This document shows positions 1 to 7,670 of a DNA stretch of 13,051 bases, in pieces (within the stretch, counting starts at the first letter, position 1; each line of letters begins with the position of its first letter). The notes beneath the pieces were generated by a model, which was not told where the DNA came from, ran no database searches, and saw only the letters and a list, made by a program, of their open reading frames with translations. The position numbers and the translations under genes were made by a program. Source of the DNA: an uncultured bacterium. Lineage in GTDB: Bacteria > Bacillota > Clostridia > UBA1381. The stretch covers positions 1 to 13,051 of the forward strand of contig CAJMRL010000040.1 in NCBI GenBank assembly GCA_905215805.1, read 5' to 3'.

Positions 1-30
1 TGTTTTTCATGATAATTATATTATATCACA

Positions 31-79
31 AAAGGACTGAAATCTCTACTATTTTTCGAGATTTCAGTCCTTTCTTTTT
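31..79 (+). terminator. Rho-independent terminator with 16-bp stem
   Basis: A perfect 16-bp stem (31-46 with 58-73, AAAGGACTGAAATCTC against its complement) closes an 11-nt loop and runs into TTTCTTTTT on the plus strand. The A-run on the other side would also let it work in the minus direction. It probably ends a transcript entering from left of the window. Confidence 0.85.
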
Positions 80-108
80 GGAGCTGTTTTTTTACAGCCC
101 CTTTTTAT
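80..108 (+). terminator. Second, tandem terminator
   Basis: GGAGCTGT (80-87) pairs with ACAGCCCC (94-101), 7 of 8 positions, around a six-T loop, and is followed by CTTTTTAT. It lies immediately after the stronger hairpin at 31-79, so the two would insulate the AraC-family gene from upstream transcription. Confidence 0.55.
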
Positions 109-171
109 CCGGTTTTGAATTTTTATTCTTTTTGTTTTTGAACTTATCATGAAAAATATCCGGATTTCAAT
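106..171 (+). promoter_or_regulatory. Direct-repeat pair, candidate AraC-type operator
   Basis: TATCCGGTTTTGAAT (106-120) and TATCCGGATTTCAAT (157-171) agree at 13 of 15 positions. Their starts are 51 bp apart, close to five helical turns. The right copy ends 11 bases before the -35 element proposed for the AraC-family gene. AraC-family proteins commonly bind direct repeats beside their own promoters, so autoregulation is a reasonable inference. No binding data are available. Confidence 0.4.
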
Positions 172-182
172 ATATAAAAACC

Positions 183-211
183 TTGCATTTTTTGACCATA
201 TATGTTAAAAT
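183..211 (+). promoter_or_regulatory. Candidate sigma-A promoter of the AraC/cupin gene
   Basis: TTGCAT (183-188), a 17-bp spacer and TAAAAT (206-211), with a TG at 203-204 giving an extended -10. Initiation would fall near 218, leaving a very short leader whose 5' end overlaps the weak ribosome binding site GGTGAT (219-224 region) of the gene starting at 228. Confidence 0.45.
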
Positions 212-227
212 ATTTTTGGTGATATAA

Positions 228-1079
228 ATGGAAATTAAGACTATAAAATATGGAAACCATGTAATCAATAATGATGTAGACGGATATATGTATAATTTTA
301 ATATATCAAAAGGATGCACATTCAATTCACATATACATAAATGCTATGAATTTATTCATATTATACAGGGTCAGCTGATATATAAGGTTGAGGACACGGA
401 TTATATGCTTTATGAAGGCGACGTCATAATGACAAAACCGGAAGAAATTCACTCGTTTAGTTTCCCTAAAGAATGCTGTTACCAGAGAGAATTCCTGCAT
501 ATTTATCCGGGATTTCTGAAAAAATTTCCGGAAATAATAGATTTTTTTAATTTGCGTGAATCGGGATATTATAACAGAATCCCTGCTGAATTGGTAGAGC
601 AATACGGAATAGATAAAATTTTCAAAGGAATAAAAGAATGCTGCGAGAAGCCAACGGAAGAAACGGATTTTATGGTTTTGACATATGCACTTCAGCTGGC
701 GGCTAAGGTAAAACAAATAATGAGAGAGCAGCTGCCTCAGGAGCAGGAGGTAATAACCAATCAGAAGGCAAATGTCATATGTGAATATATAGATTTGCAT
801 TATAAGGAGGATATCAATATAAATACTATTTCAAATGCTGTATTTATGTCACCGGCGTACGCATGCAGGATATTTAAAAAAGAAACAGGGATGACAATTA
901 AGGCATATTTGGATCAAAGAAGAATAAGAAGCGCAAAAAATTTCATTATGGATGGTCGAAAGATAATGAATATTTTAGAGAAATGCGGTTTTAATGACTA
1001 TTCTACGTTTTATAGAGCTTTTAAAAAAAATACAGGTATGACTCCAAACGAATTTAAGCATTTTCATGGTCAATTATAA
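228..1079 (+). CDS. AraC-family transcriptional regulator with N-terminal cupin domain
   Basis: A 283-residue protein of usual length for the cupin-plus-HTH branch of the AraC family. Residues about 28-90 form a cupin-like sensor (His35 and His37, then EFIHIIQGQL and YEGDVIMTKPEEIHSF), expected to bind a sugar or similar effector. Residues about 183-279 are the double helix-turn-helix: first HTH near 196-217 (NTISNAVFMSPAYACRIFKK), second near 247-268, closing with the family signature GMTPNEF (270-276). The ATG at 228 follows a modest GGTGAT ribosome binding site. The gene converges on the large secreted glycosidase, so it is a plausible regulator of that locus, although it is not in its operon. 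The effector is unknown. The family call is secure; the target is inferred from position. Confidence 0.93.
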   Translation: MEIKTIKYGNHVINNDVDGYMYNFNISKGCTFNSHIHKCYEFIHIIQGQLIYKVEDTDYMLYEGDVIMTKPEEIHSFSFPKECCYQREFLHIYPGFLKKFPEIIDFFNLRESGYYNRIPAELVEQYGIDKIFKGIKECCEKPTEETDFMVLTYALQLAAKVKQIMREQLPQEQEVITNQKANVICEYIDLHYKEDININTISNAVFMSPAYACRIFKKETGMTIKAYLDQRRIRSAKNFIMDGRKIMNILEKCGFNDYSTFYRAFKKNTGMTPNEFKHFHGQL

Positions 1080-1123
1080 TTGTGTTTATAATAGGCAGAA
1101 GTTAAAAGTTTTAATAAAGGAGG

Positions 1124-1261
1124 CTGCCGCTTTTAGCGCAGAGCGTTTAAAGACTGTAAAAGCCTTTAAACTACGAACAGAACTCACCGCTCGATGTACA
1201 CAAAGTACACCTTCGAGTGAGTTCTGTCCGTTCTGCATCTAAAATCGATCACCCCCGGCAG
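1124..1261. other. Structured three-way-junction element in the convergent intergenic gap
   Basis: This fills most of the 232-bp gap between the convergent regulator and glycosidase genes. Base pairing is nested: CTGCCG (1124-1129) with CGGCAG (1256-1261); TTTTAG plus GCAGAGCG (1131-1136, 1138-1145) with CGTTCTGC plus CTAAAA (1229-1236, 1239-1244); an inner hairpin TTTAAAG/CTTTAAA (1146-1152 with 1164-1170); and a second hairpin ACAGAACTCAC/GTGAGTTCTGT (1177-1187 with 1217-1227) that continues through TCGA/TCGA and TGTAC/GTACA to an ACAAA loop. There is no T-run, so it is not an ordinary terminator. It could be a structured RNA, a REP/MITE-like palindromic repeat, or a cruciform-forming site. 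No coding frame stands out. The pairing is seen; the function is unknown. Confidence 0.5.
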
Positions 1262-1311
1262 TTTTATGAGCTTCTTAATGCGACAAACCCCTTTATTCAG
1301 TAGGTATTTAA

Positions 1312-4300
1312 CTATTCAGCGCTGCCATACGCCTCAATCAATCTATTATATTCAGCTCTTGTGATAGGCATAACAGTTCCGTGACGGTAGGTTCCGTCAA
1401 AGGTAAAATCTGAGCCTTGAGTAAATACCCCGCTTTCCAGATCGTCGGTCACGAATGGCTTATATCCGCCGCGGGATGCGTATGCGTCAAGAAGCAGACA
1501 CCATTTATCTTCACCGTTAAGCTTGTATATTAAAGGCCCCTCATATCCCGTCATTGTTCCAAGGTTATAGCCTTCAACAGCGCTCCACTGCCCGTCAAGA
1601 AAACGGCTTTTTTCCATTATAACCGATGAATTTGATTCATTCTTAGTGAATCTGTAATATATACCGTTGTGTTCAATTATGGTAGTGTCAATATTACTTA
1701 CATCTGTTTCTATAAAGATTTCCGGTTCTGTAAAGGTTTTGAAATCTATTGTATAGCTCTTATACATACGTTGATTTGAAAAATTGTCATCTGAGATTTT
1801 CGATGCCCAGAATACCATATACATACCCTTTTCCGGATCATATATTGCTTCAGGAGCCCAAGTGCAGCCTGCATTGTTAACTGCGATTTCTACAAGCCTT
1901 GCTTCTTCCCAGTTAACGAGATCTGTACTTTCCCAAACAACAATACTTTTCGAACCTGATTTCTGGCATTCACTCCAGGCGTCTTCACCGCGCTTCTGTC
2001 TGTTATATATACTTAGATCAGTTGCGATGATGAAAAATTTACCGTCCTCGCCCCTTAAGATGTAAGGATCTCTGACTCCTTGTTCTCCGACAGTACTTGT
2101 AAGGACGGGCTTTTGATCATTTAGTGTAGTCCAATTCTGTCCGTCTTCTGAAACAGAGAAATATATCTGCTCGTGTGAAGCATCCGATTCATTTCCTACA
2201 AAATGAGCAAAAAGATATGCATCTGTTTCAAATTCAGATTTAATTATAACTGTTTTTGTTACCTTATCATCCATGGCTTTCTGTTCCTCATTCCATATAT
2301 AGCAGCTGACTTTATACTCACCGTTCGGAAGTTCTTCAAAGCTGCCCTCGGCAGTATTTGTTCGCGTGCCTACAAGTCTTTCGTTCGAGTCATAAACTGC
2401 CACATACATATTATACGGTGTATCAGTTGAATAACCGCCTGTAAACTTAATTGTATTGCCGTCGGCATATGCTGTAAATTTGTCGATTGCAGATGTAAAT
2501 CCTAATACTGTAACAGTAAATTCCTGCTTAAATTCTATTCCGTTAACAGTAACGGTTGCTGTAAGAACAGCTGATTGGGTTTCATCAGCTCTTGTTATTT
2601 TTCCCTCCGCAGTTATTACTGATTCATCTGATGTAGTCCAAGTAACAGTATTTCCGTTTACTTCTGCCGGAAGCTCTATATCTGCTGTAAGGTTTGACGT
2701 ATCAATATCTATAGCTGCATTGGACAAAATGCTGTGATTATATATTACAAAGTCGTCAATATAGCCTGTAGCAAATTCGCCTTGCTTCCAGTTAGCTTTT
2801 CCGAGATATGCAACCGAAGAAGAACCAAGCATATCAGAAATATTAACCGTTGACGCTGCAGTATCAGCAAGCATTCCATTTATATAAAGCGAAGTATCGT
2901 TGCTGTTTACAATGATCACAACGTCATTCCATTCATTCATATTGATCGCTCCGGATGCCACCTCTGGACGCGAACCGCTGTTATTATAGCGTTCGATCTT
3001 AAGTGAACCGTTCTCAGCCAATACTCCGAAATACTTTTCTGATTTATAGCTCTGTTCATTATCATTTGGAGCGGCGAAGAACATCCACGATGCAGCTGTG
3101 TCTATTGGCTTCATTTTAAAGCTGATTGTCATTTCATCAACACCGGTAAGCAGACTGTTTCCATTTGCATCAGTAAGCTTAACCTGTGTTGCAGCTGTCC
3201 CGTCGAATTGTATGCAGTTCTTTTCGTCTACTGTTACAAATTCAGGATTTCCGGCGGCTTTTCCGTAAGATGAAGCGCTTTCGAGTGTTTTGTTATCGAA
3301 ATTAAGATTTATAAGCTCTCCGCTTTCCGGAAGGATCGGCGGTTCTGATGCAACGGGTTTTTCGGGTTCGTCGAAATCCTCTGCATATGTTATAATGTCA
3401 CCGTCAAAATTGTCATAGCAAACTGTTCTCTTAGCAGACGAATTATGATTTCCTGTAACAACAAGTGACGCAATACTTACAGGCTTATCGATTACTGCCG
3501 TATACGATGTGCTTTCGGCAGTTCCGCCTGATATAGTCAGGGAAGCGCTGCCTTGACCGTCAATTAAAAGCTCAATTGTTTTATTATATCCTACGTTGTT
3601 TCTATAGGGCTGGCTGGTTGAATCCCAGCCGTTTGCTCCTGTTCTGCCGCTTAATGCAGTCTTGCACTGTGCTCCGAGAGTTCCGCCATTAAGTAAATCG
3701 GTATCGCCGAGCATAAGCTTGGTAAAGCTGCAGCTTTCTACGTTTACTGTCATTGAGAATATGCTGTTTCCGTCAGCGTCCTTAATATCGAGAGTATTGT
3801 CCTTTCCCTTTTCTTCCCATCCGGCAAACATATTAAATGTAAATCTAAATCTTTGGTTCTTTCCGAGAGTTATCGGTTCAGAAAGCTGGGCTTCTGAGGT
3901 TGTTTTTATCGGAGCGAATACGTTTGAGAAGCGTTCAAGACCGGAAGCGTATACCTGTGCGCCGTTAGAGGAAAGATCTCCCGGAGCCGCTCCAAATATA
4001 TTAGAGTCGCTTTCAAAATTATCACTGATTTCATCAATATCGGTTACAGAAGGTTCTCCTTCTGCTACATCTGAAGAAGGAGCGCCGTTTATGATAAATT
4101 CAGCTATGTTTGTCATATCACTATTGTTTGTATATCTGAAATAACGATACGCATTCTTGTTTGAGAGCATATCCGATGTCACTACAGTATATTTATCGGA
4201 CGGTAAAGCTGAGGAAATTTTATATAAATCTGTCCAGCTTATAGCATCGTTTGAACCTTGAACAGTACCGCCGACTGTTCTTATCTGCATTTTATTTCCG

Positions 4301-6240
4301 CTTCTTGCGGCGAGCAAAATCTCATCGGGTTTATACGGTGTTCCGTAATCGTACATAACCCAGCCGCCTTGAGTACCATCGAAATACGTATTGAAATCAC
4401 CGTCGGCAACATGGGTATAGTCGTCACTGTCCTTGGGCTCGCTTGAAGAATTATTCCATGAAGGTGTTCCGGACAGCTTATAAAGCGGAATTTCAAAGGT
4501 TCTGGAGGTTGTAAAATCTCCTATAGTGGCATATACCGTAACCGTTCCATGGCTCTTGGCAGTGAGGACGCCCTCAGGTGTTATTTCGGCTATACTATTA
4601 TCGGAAACAGACCATTTTACATCATCAGCGCCTGACAGATTGGAAAGTACTGTGAGAGTTATTGAGTCTCCCAATCCCAATTGGTTTCCTCCGCCCGATA
4701 TGTAAGCATAATCCGTAGGGCCTCTGCCGTTAACTATGTAGGTCGTGACGGATCTTGCCTTGAGTGTAGTTGTTATTTTTCCGTCAGCAAGTGTTGCTTC
4801 ATTTGTTATATTTGCCCATTTTTCACCTGAATCGCTTGTACGGATTTCAGTCACCTCAGAGCCGATATTTGTAAATGCCGAAAGGTCAAATATATAGTTT
4901 CTATCCGAATTTGATGAGTTGGATGCAACGATTTTTATATCTCCGCTCTCCTTGTTGTATGCAGCTAAAGTTGAATTTGAAGATGCAATTATTGTATCGC
5001 CCGGATTTATGTATTTTGTGAATTGACCGAAGGCATAGTATTTGTTTGTTAGAACAAGTTCGCTGTTGTCATGGTCAGCCATTCCAACACCCCATAATGA
5101 CGAGGTATCAGAAACACTGTTATCAGCCTCTGTCTTATTTCCGTTAGGATCAGTGAAATTTGAGTCCTTATGAATATCGATTATATCCCATATTACCCAT
5201 GCGGAAGGCATCATTCCGTTCATGTCGGCGATTATTCTGTCTGCAAGCCCGAAGCCGTCCCATGATCCGTCTACCTCGCTCATCCACAAATCCTTTTGGA
5301 GTTCAACTGCCTTAGCCTTCAGCCCTGAACGGTTAGAGCCGCTATAGGTATGCGTATCTATTCTGCCTAATGCAGCCTTTGCTTCATCTGTGAGCCTGTC
5401 AAGATTCTTTACGCTGGAATCTATACTTGTTTCGTCCATACCTGCAACTAAAACATCATTAAATCCTGCGGCATCCAGCGCCTTTCTGGTTTCAACGATC
5501 ATATTTGACTGGCTGTCTCCCGGGTCATAATGACAGCCTTCTTGTTTCGGGCTGTTCGCTCCCCAATAGTTGGTGTCCGGTTCGTTCATCGGGGAATAGC
5601 TCTGGAAATTAATTCCTTGTTGTTTCATAAGCTTAGTTGCTTCGGCTATATATTTGGCGAAGTCGTCATACATATCTGTACGCAGATTATCCGATGACGC
5701 ATCCTCAGCTCCGCTTGAACAACCGCTGTTAGTCATAAAATACGGGGGAGAGTTTGAAAAACCTTCAAAATATATGTTTGGATTGGCAGCAAGAGCAGCC
5801 TTTGCAACATTAAGCTGATTTTTGTCATTTGTTATATCATATGTGACCGATACATCTTTATTTTCATTTGTATATTCAAAGCTTTCCCACACACCCGGAA
5901 CTTTTGAGTCTGAACGTTCAATATGGTTATGGTACTGGTCATCTCCTCCACCTATATTATAACGAGCAATATCAAGTCCGAGACCTGTCTCAGAAAAGAA
6001 TGCTTGGGCAGCCTGCTGGGTTAGAGCATCGTTGTATCCCACACGGTTTGCCCACCAGCATAGTGAAGTTCCCCAGCCCTCAAATTCGCCGTTATTAAAG
6101 GGTGAAGCATCTGCCGGATTCAGCCTTACTGTAGTAGCAGAGGTTGATGCCGCTTTAGCTTCAGGAACTCCTGTTACAGCGCCTATGGCAGGTAAAAGGC
6201 TGAGAGCAGTGATTGCAGAAAGAATTCGTTTTGCTTTCAT
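1312..6240 (-). CDS. Secreted multimodular glycoside hydrolase, GH30-like plus GH43 (arabinogalactan type)
   Basis: A 1642-residue secreted enzyme. The start has a strong AAAAGGAGG site 9 nt upstream. Residues 1-30 are a signal peptide ending in an AKA-AS-type cleavage site. Residues about 38-505 resemble GH30 endo-beta-1,6-galactanases: FEGWGTSLCWWAN near 53-65, FSNSPPYFMTNSG near 161-173, acid/base Glu220 in MNEP and nucleophile Glu322 in MSEVDG. Then follow a BIG2-like Ig domain (about 512-585), a discoidin/CBM32-like domain (about 586-720), an unassigned beta-rich module (about 735-955), a LamG-like domain (about 976-1170), an atrophied-Ig-like domain (about 1172-1246), a short beta-sandwich linker, and a GH43 propeller (about 1338-1636). 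GH43 candidate catalytic residues are Asp1391 (RDPY), Asp1518 (NID) and Glu1567 (YEGP); WAPE is at 1461-1464. No sortase motif or dockerin is visible, so it is probably released. The pairing suggests debranching and cleavage of type II arabinogalactan; exact specificities are inferred. Confidence 0.95.
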   Translation of the reverse strand: MKAKRILSAITALSLLPAIGAVTGVPEAKAASTSATTVRLNPADASPFNNGEFEGWGTSLCWWANRVGYNDALTQQAAQAFFSETGLGLDIARYNIGGGDDQYHNHIERSDSKVPGVWESFEYTNENKDVSVTYDITNDKNQLNVAKAALAANPNIYFEGFSNSPPYFMTNSGCSSGAEDASSDNLRTDMYDDFAKYIAEATKLMKQQGINFQSYSPMNEPDTNYWGANSPKQEGCHYDPGDSQSNMIVETRKALDAAGFNDVLVAGMDETSIDSSVKNLDRLTDEAKAALGRIDTHTYSGSNRSGLKAKAVELQKDLWMSEVDGSWDGFGLADRIIADMNGMMPSAWVIWDIIDIHKDSNFTDPNGNKTEADNSVSDTSSLWGVGMADHDNSELVLTNKYYAFGQFTKYINPGDTIIASSNSTLAAYNKESGDIKIVASNSSNSDRNYIFDLSAFTNIGSEVTEIRTSDSGEKWANITNEATLADGKITTTLKARSVTTYIVNGRGPTDYAYISGGGNQLGLGDSITLTVLSNLSGADDVKWSVSDNSIAEITPEGVLTAKSHGTVTVYATIGDFTTSRTFEIPLYKLSGTPSWNNSSSEPKDSDDYTHVADGDFNTYFDGTQGGWVMYDYGTPYKPDEILLAARSGNKMQIRTVGGTVQGSNDAISWTDLYKISSALPSDKYTVVTSDMLSNKNAYRYFRYTNNSDMTNIAEFIINGAPSSDVAEGEPSVTDIDEISDNFESDSNIFGAAPGDLSSNGAQVYASGLERFSNVFAPIKTTSEAQLSEPITLGKNQRFRFTFNMFAGWEEKGKDNTLDIKDADGNSIFSMTVNVESCSFTKLMLGDTDLLNGGTLGAQCKTALSGRTGANGWDSTSQPYRNNVGYNKTIELLIDGQGSASLTISGGTAESTSYTAVIDKPVSIASLVVTGNHNSSAKRTVCYDNFDGDIITYAEDFDEPEKPVASEPPILPESGELINLNFDNKTLESASSYGKAAGNPEFVTVDEKNCIQFDGTAATQVKLTDANGNSLLTGVDEMTISFKMKPIDTAASWMFFAAPNDNEQSYKSEKYFGVLAENGSLKIERYNNSGSRPEVASGAINMNEWNDVVIIVNSNDTSLYINGMLADTAASTVNISDMLGSSSVAYLGKANWKQGEFATGYIDDFVIYNHSILSNAAIDIDTSNLTADIELPAEVNGNTVTWTTSDESVITAEGKITRADETQSAVLTATVTVNGIEFKQEFTVTVLGFTSAIDKFTAYADGNTIKFTGGYSTDTPYNMYVAVYDSNERLVGTRTNTAEGSFEELPNGEYKVSCYIWNEEQKAMDDKVTKTVIIKSEFETDAYLFAHFVGNESDASHEQIYFSVSEDGQNWTTLNDQKPVLTSTVGEQGVRDPYILRGEDGKFFIIATDLSIYNRQKRGEDAWSECQKSGSKSIVVWESTDLVNWEEARLVEIAVNNAGCTWAPEAIYDPEKGMYMVFWASKISDDNFSNQRMYKSYTIDFKTFTEPEIFIETDVSNIDTTIIEHNGIYYRFTKNESNSSVIMEKSRFLDGQWSAVEGYNLGTMTGYEGPLIYKLNGEDKWCLLLDAYASRGGYKPFVTDDLESGVFTQGSDFTFDGTYRHGTVMPITRAEYNRLIEAYGSAE

Positions 6241-6288
6241 ATTGATATACCTCCTTTTAATTGTTCTTTTTACTATAAGATTTATTGT

Positions 6289-6317
6289 ATTATAAAAAGC
6301 GCTTGAATTCTATAATG
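6289..6317 (-). promoter_or_regulatory. Candidate promoter of the secreted glycosidase
   Basis: On the minus strand a perfect TATAAT (6294 down to 6289) lies about 50 bp before the ATG. With a 17-bp spacer the -35 would be CATTAT (6317-6312), which is poor. That suggests an activator-dependent promoter, in keeping with the AraC-type regulators on both sides. The spacer contains one of the two AGCGCT palindromes. Confidence 0.45.
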
Positions 6318-6331
6318 ATTCTTAGCGCTTT
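6289..6331 (-). terminator. Terminator of the ArsC/Spx-AraC operon, overlapping the glycosidase promoter
   Basis: On the minus strand AAAGCGCT (6331-6324) pairs with AGCGCTTT (6303-6296) around a 20-nt loop and continues into a T-rich TTTTTATAAT tract. It begins 11 bases past the stop codon of the AraC-type gene at 6342. The 3' arm and T-run coincide with the spacer and -10 region of the next gene's promoter, so termination and initiation are packed into the same 45 bp. The loop is long for an intrinsic terminator, so efficiency may be modest. Confidence 0.5.
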
Positions 6332-6333
6332 AA
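6294..6333. promoter_or_regulatory. Two cre-like AGCGCT palindromes
   Basis: Each copy (6294-6307 and 6320-6333) matches the Firmicute catabolite-response pattern TGAAAGCGCTTTCA at 10 of 14 positions and keeps the AGCGCTT core. They are 26 bp apart centre to centre and sit in and just upstream of the glycosidase promoter. CcpA-mediated repression of a secreted polysaccharidase would be typical. However, the same bases serve as terminator arms, so the resemblance may be incidental. Confidence 0.35.
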
Positions 6334-6341
6334 CATGATTC

Positions 6342-7088
6342 TTATATTTTTTTTCTAAAATCTTTAACCATATACTTTTTTCGGTATGTTCCCGGAGTCA
6401 TACCTGTAATTTTTTTGAAATGCTTTGTAAAATGACTTTGAGAACAAAATCCAAAATATGAACTTATTCTTTGTATTGAATATTGTGAAAATTTCAGCAT
6501 ATTACAGCACATTTTTATTTTCTCATTCATTATATATTGAGTTATAGTCACTTTTTCCGTTTTATGAAAAAGGTCGGAAAGATAATCGGGATTTATACAT
6601 AACCATTGTGCAATTTCAGCTACTGTAATTTTTCCGTGTATATTGCGAAATATATAATCTTTAGTTTTTGAGATTATCGGATTAAAGGTAGCGGAGGTTT
6701 GGGAGCTAAGCACCATGGTGGTAAGCGTAAGCTGCGTATTGTGTATTGTGTCTACAACCTCTTGACAGGTCTTTAAATTGTGTTCTATATTAAGAATCAC
6801 GGCGTCTACCAGGGAGAATACCGTTTCCGGATTCAGTCCGCCTTGTATGGCGCTTCTTGAGGAAAGAGTTATAACACCGATGGCGATATTTTTGATATTT
6901 CTAAGAGGATCGAGCGCAAGTGTTCCGATAGCCCCGTCATATTTTTCCTCCCAGCATTTTTTCAGCGCGTCAATATCTCCGCGTCTTATGCTGTCTTGTT
7001 CGCGAAGCTCCTGATCGTATGGATTATGCCATCCTATATTCTCAGCGGACTCATTCAGTATTTTAATTATTTTATCGTTTTCACTCAT
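6342..7088 (-). CDS. AraC-family (YesN-type C-terminus) transcriptional regulator
   Basis: A 248-residue protein. The C-terminal part (about 139-238) is a double helix-turn-helix: KITVAEIAQWLCINPDYLSD in the first HTH, then SIQRISSYFGFCSQSHFTKH in the second, closing with FKKITGMTPGTYRKKY. The N-terminal 130 residues are mostly helical and lack a cupin; they resemble the N-terminal region of other Clostridial AraC-type regulators of unknown ligand. The start ATG overlaps the TGA of the upstream ArsC/Spx-like gene by four bases, so the two are translationally coupled, and no separate strong ribosome binding site is needed. It lies directly upstream of the glycosidase gene in the same orientation and is a good candidate activator for it. 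That role is an inference from position. Confidence 0.9.
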   Translation of the reverse strand: MSENDKIIKILNESAENIGWHNPYDQELREQDSIRRGDIDALKKCWEEKYDGAIGTLALDPLRNIKNIAIGVITLSSRSAIQGGLNPETVFSLVDAVILNIEHNLKTCQEVVDTIHNTQLTLTTMVLSSQTSATFNPIISKTKDYIFRNIHGKITVAEIAQWLCINPDYLSDLFHKTEKVTITQYIMNEKIKMCCNMLKFSQYSIQRISSYFGFCSQSHFTKHFKKITGMTPGTYRKKYMVKDFRKKI

Positions 7089-7444
7089 TCATCAATTAAT
7101 TTTTCTGACCATTCGGAGTCTTTAAACCCGATAAGTGTAATTTTGCCGTCGGTTAAAATAGGACGTTTTATAAGCATTCCATCGGTTGAAAGCAGGTGCA
7201 GCATGTCTTCATCCGTCATATCTGCAAGCTTGTCCTTGAGACCCATCTGACGATAGATAATACCGCTTGTATTAAAAAGTTTCTTTATCGGCTGGGCGCT
7301 GGTTTTTAAAATTATGCTCAGTTCATCATATGAAGGCACGTTTTCTTTTATATTGCGCTCTGTGTATTCTATATTGTGCTCATCAAGCCATTTACGGGCT
7401 TTTTTGCATGTAGAGCATTTGGGATAGCATATAAATTCAAACAT
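7085..7444 (-). CDS. ArsC/Spx-family thioredoxin-fold protein
   Basis: A 119-residue protein of normal size for the ArsC/Spx/YffB family. It has a thioredoxin-like fold, CSTC (Cys10 and Cys13) at the N-terminus of the first helix, and the KRPIL motif (about 93-97) that provides the conserved arginine and cis-proline. An ATG 18 bases further upstream (7462) is open, but the AAGGAG site (7456-7451) lies inside that extension, six bases before the ATG at 7444, so 7444 is the likely start. Members either reduce arsenate or bind RNA polymerase as redox-sensing Spx proteins; the CxxC disulfide switch suits an Spx-like or reductase role, and sequence alone does not decide. It is the first gene of a two-gene operon with the AraC-type regulator and has its own strong promoter. 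No arsenic transport genes are nearby. Confidence 0.88.
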   Translation of the reverse strand: MFEFICYPKCSTCKKARKWLDEHNIEYTERNIKENVPSYDELSIILKTSAQPIKKLFNTSGIIYRQMGLKDKLADMTDEDMLHLLSTDGMLIKRPILTDGKITLIGFKDSEWSEKLIDE

Positions 7445-7476
7445 AAGTATCTCCTTATCCATTGCTTTTTAATAAA

Positions 7477-7505
7477 AGTATACACTAATAATATATGTCT
7501 GTCAA
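7477..7505 (-). promoter_or_regulatory. Strong sigma-A promoter of the ArsC/Spx-AraC operon
   Basis: On the minus strand a consensus TTGACA (7505-7500), a spacer of exactly 17 bp and TATACT (7482-7477). Initiation near 7470 gives a leader of about 25 nt that ends in the AAGGAG site used by the start at 7444. Confidence 0.8.
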
Positions 7506-7621
7506 GATATATTTTTATGTGTGGACATGGGTATTTATCAATTCCATATATGTATATGACGGTAAGCTGCTTATCATCTGTTTTTCAACCATTCAGTTAG
7601 TCCGGCTATCTGATTTGTCTG

Positions 7622-7650
7622 TATACATTATATAAATTCTATGATATAAT
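7622..7650 (+). promoter_or_regulatory. Candidate promoter of the broken XRE gene and downstream genes
   Basis: TATAAT at 7645-7650 lies 20 bases before the start codon at 7671, with TATACA (7622-7627) as a poor -35 at 17-bp spacing. It is divergent from the promoter at 7477-7505. The region between them (7506-7621) shows no convincing gene. Confidence 0.45.
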
Positions 7651-7670
7651 AGACAAGCGAGGTGATGATA

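Larger units (their letters stand above)
3..156. repeat. 13-bp perfect inverted repeat flanking tandem terminators
   Basis: TTTTTCATGATAA at 3-15 is the exact reverse complement of TTATCATGAAAAA at 144-156. Each arm contains the palindrome TCATGA. The two arms enclose both terminators at 31-108. This could be the terminal repeats of a small non-coding element, or a pair of protein-binding sites. No target-site duplication is evident, and the left arm lies almost at the window edge, so its context cannot be seen. Confidence 0.35.

Noticed and set aside
3662..4144. Long plus-strand open frame inside the glycosidase gene
   Set aside because: It is antisense to a strongly supported coding region and has no ribosome binding site or recognisable domain. 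The other antisense frames at 327-800, 1784-2065 and 10772-10990 were dismissed for the same reason.
7574..7624. Minus-strand tail reading IAGLTEWLKNR before a stop
   Set aside because: Only about 17 open codons with no start, ribosome binding site or recognisable family; too short to separate from chance.
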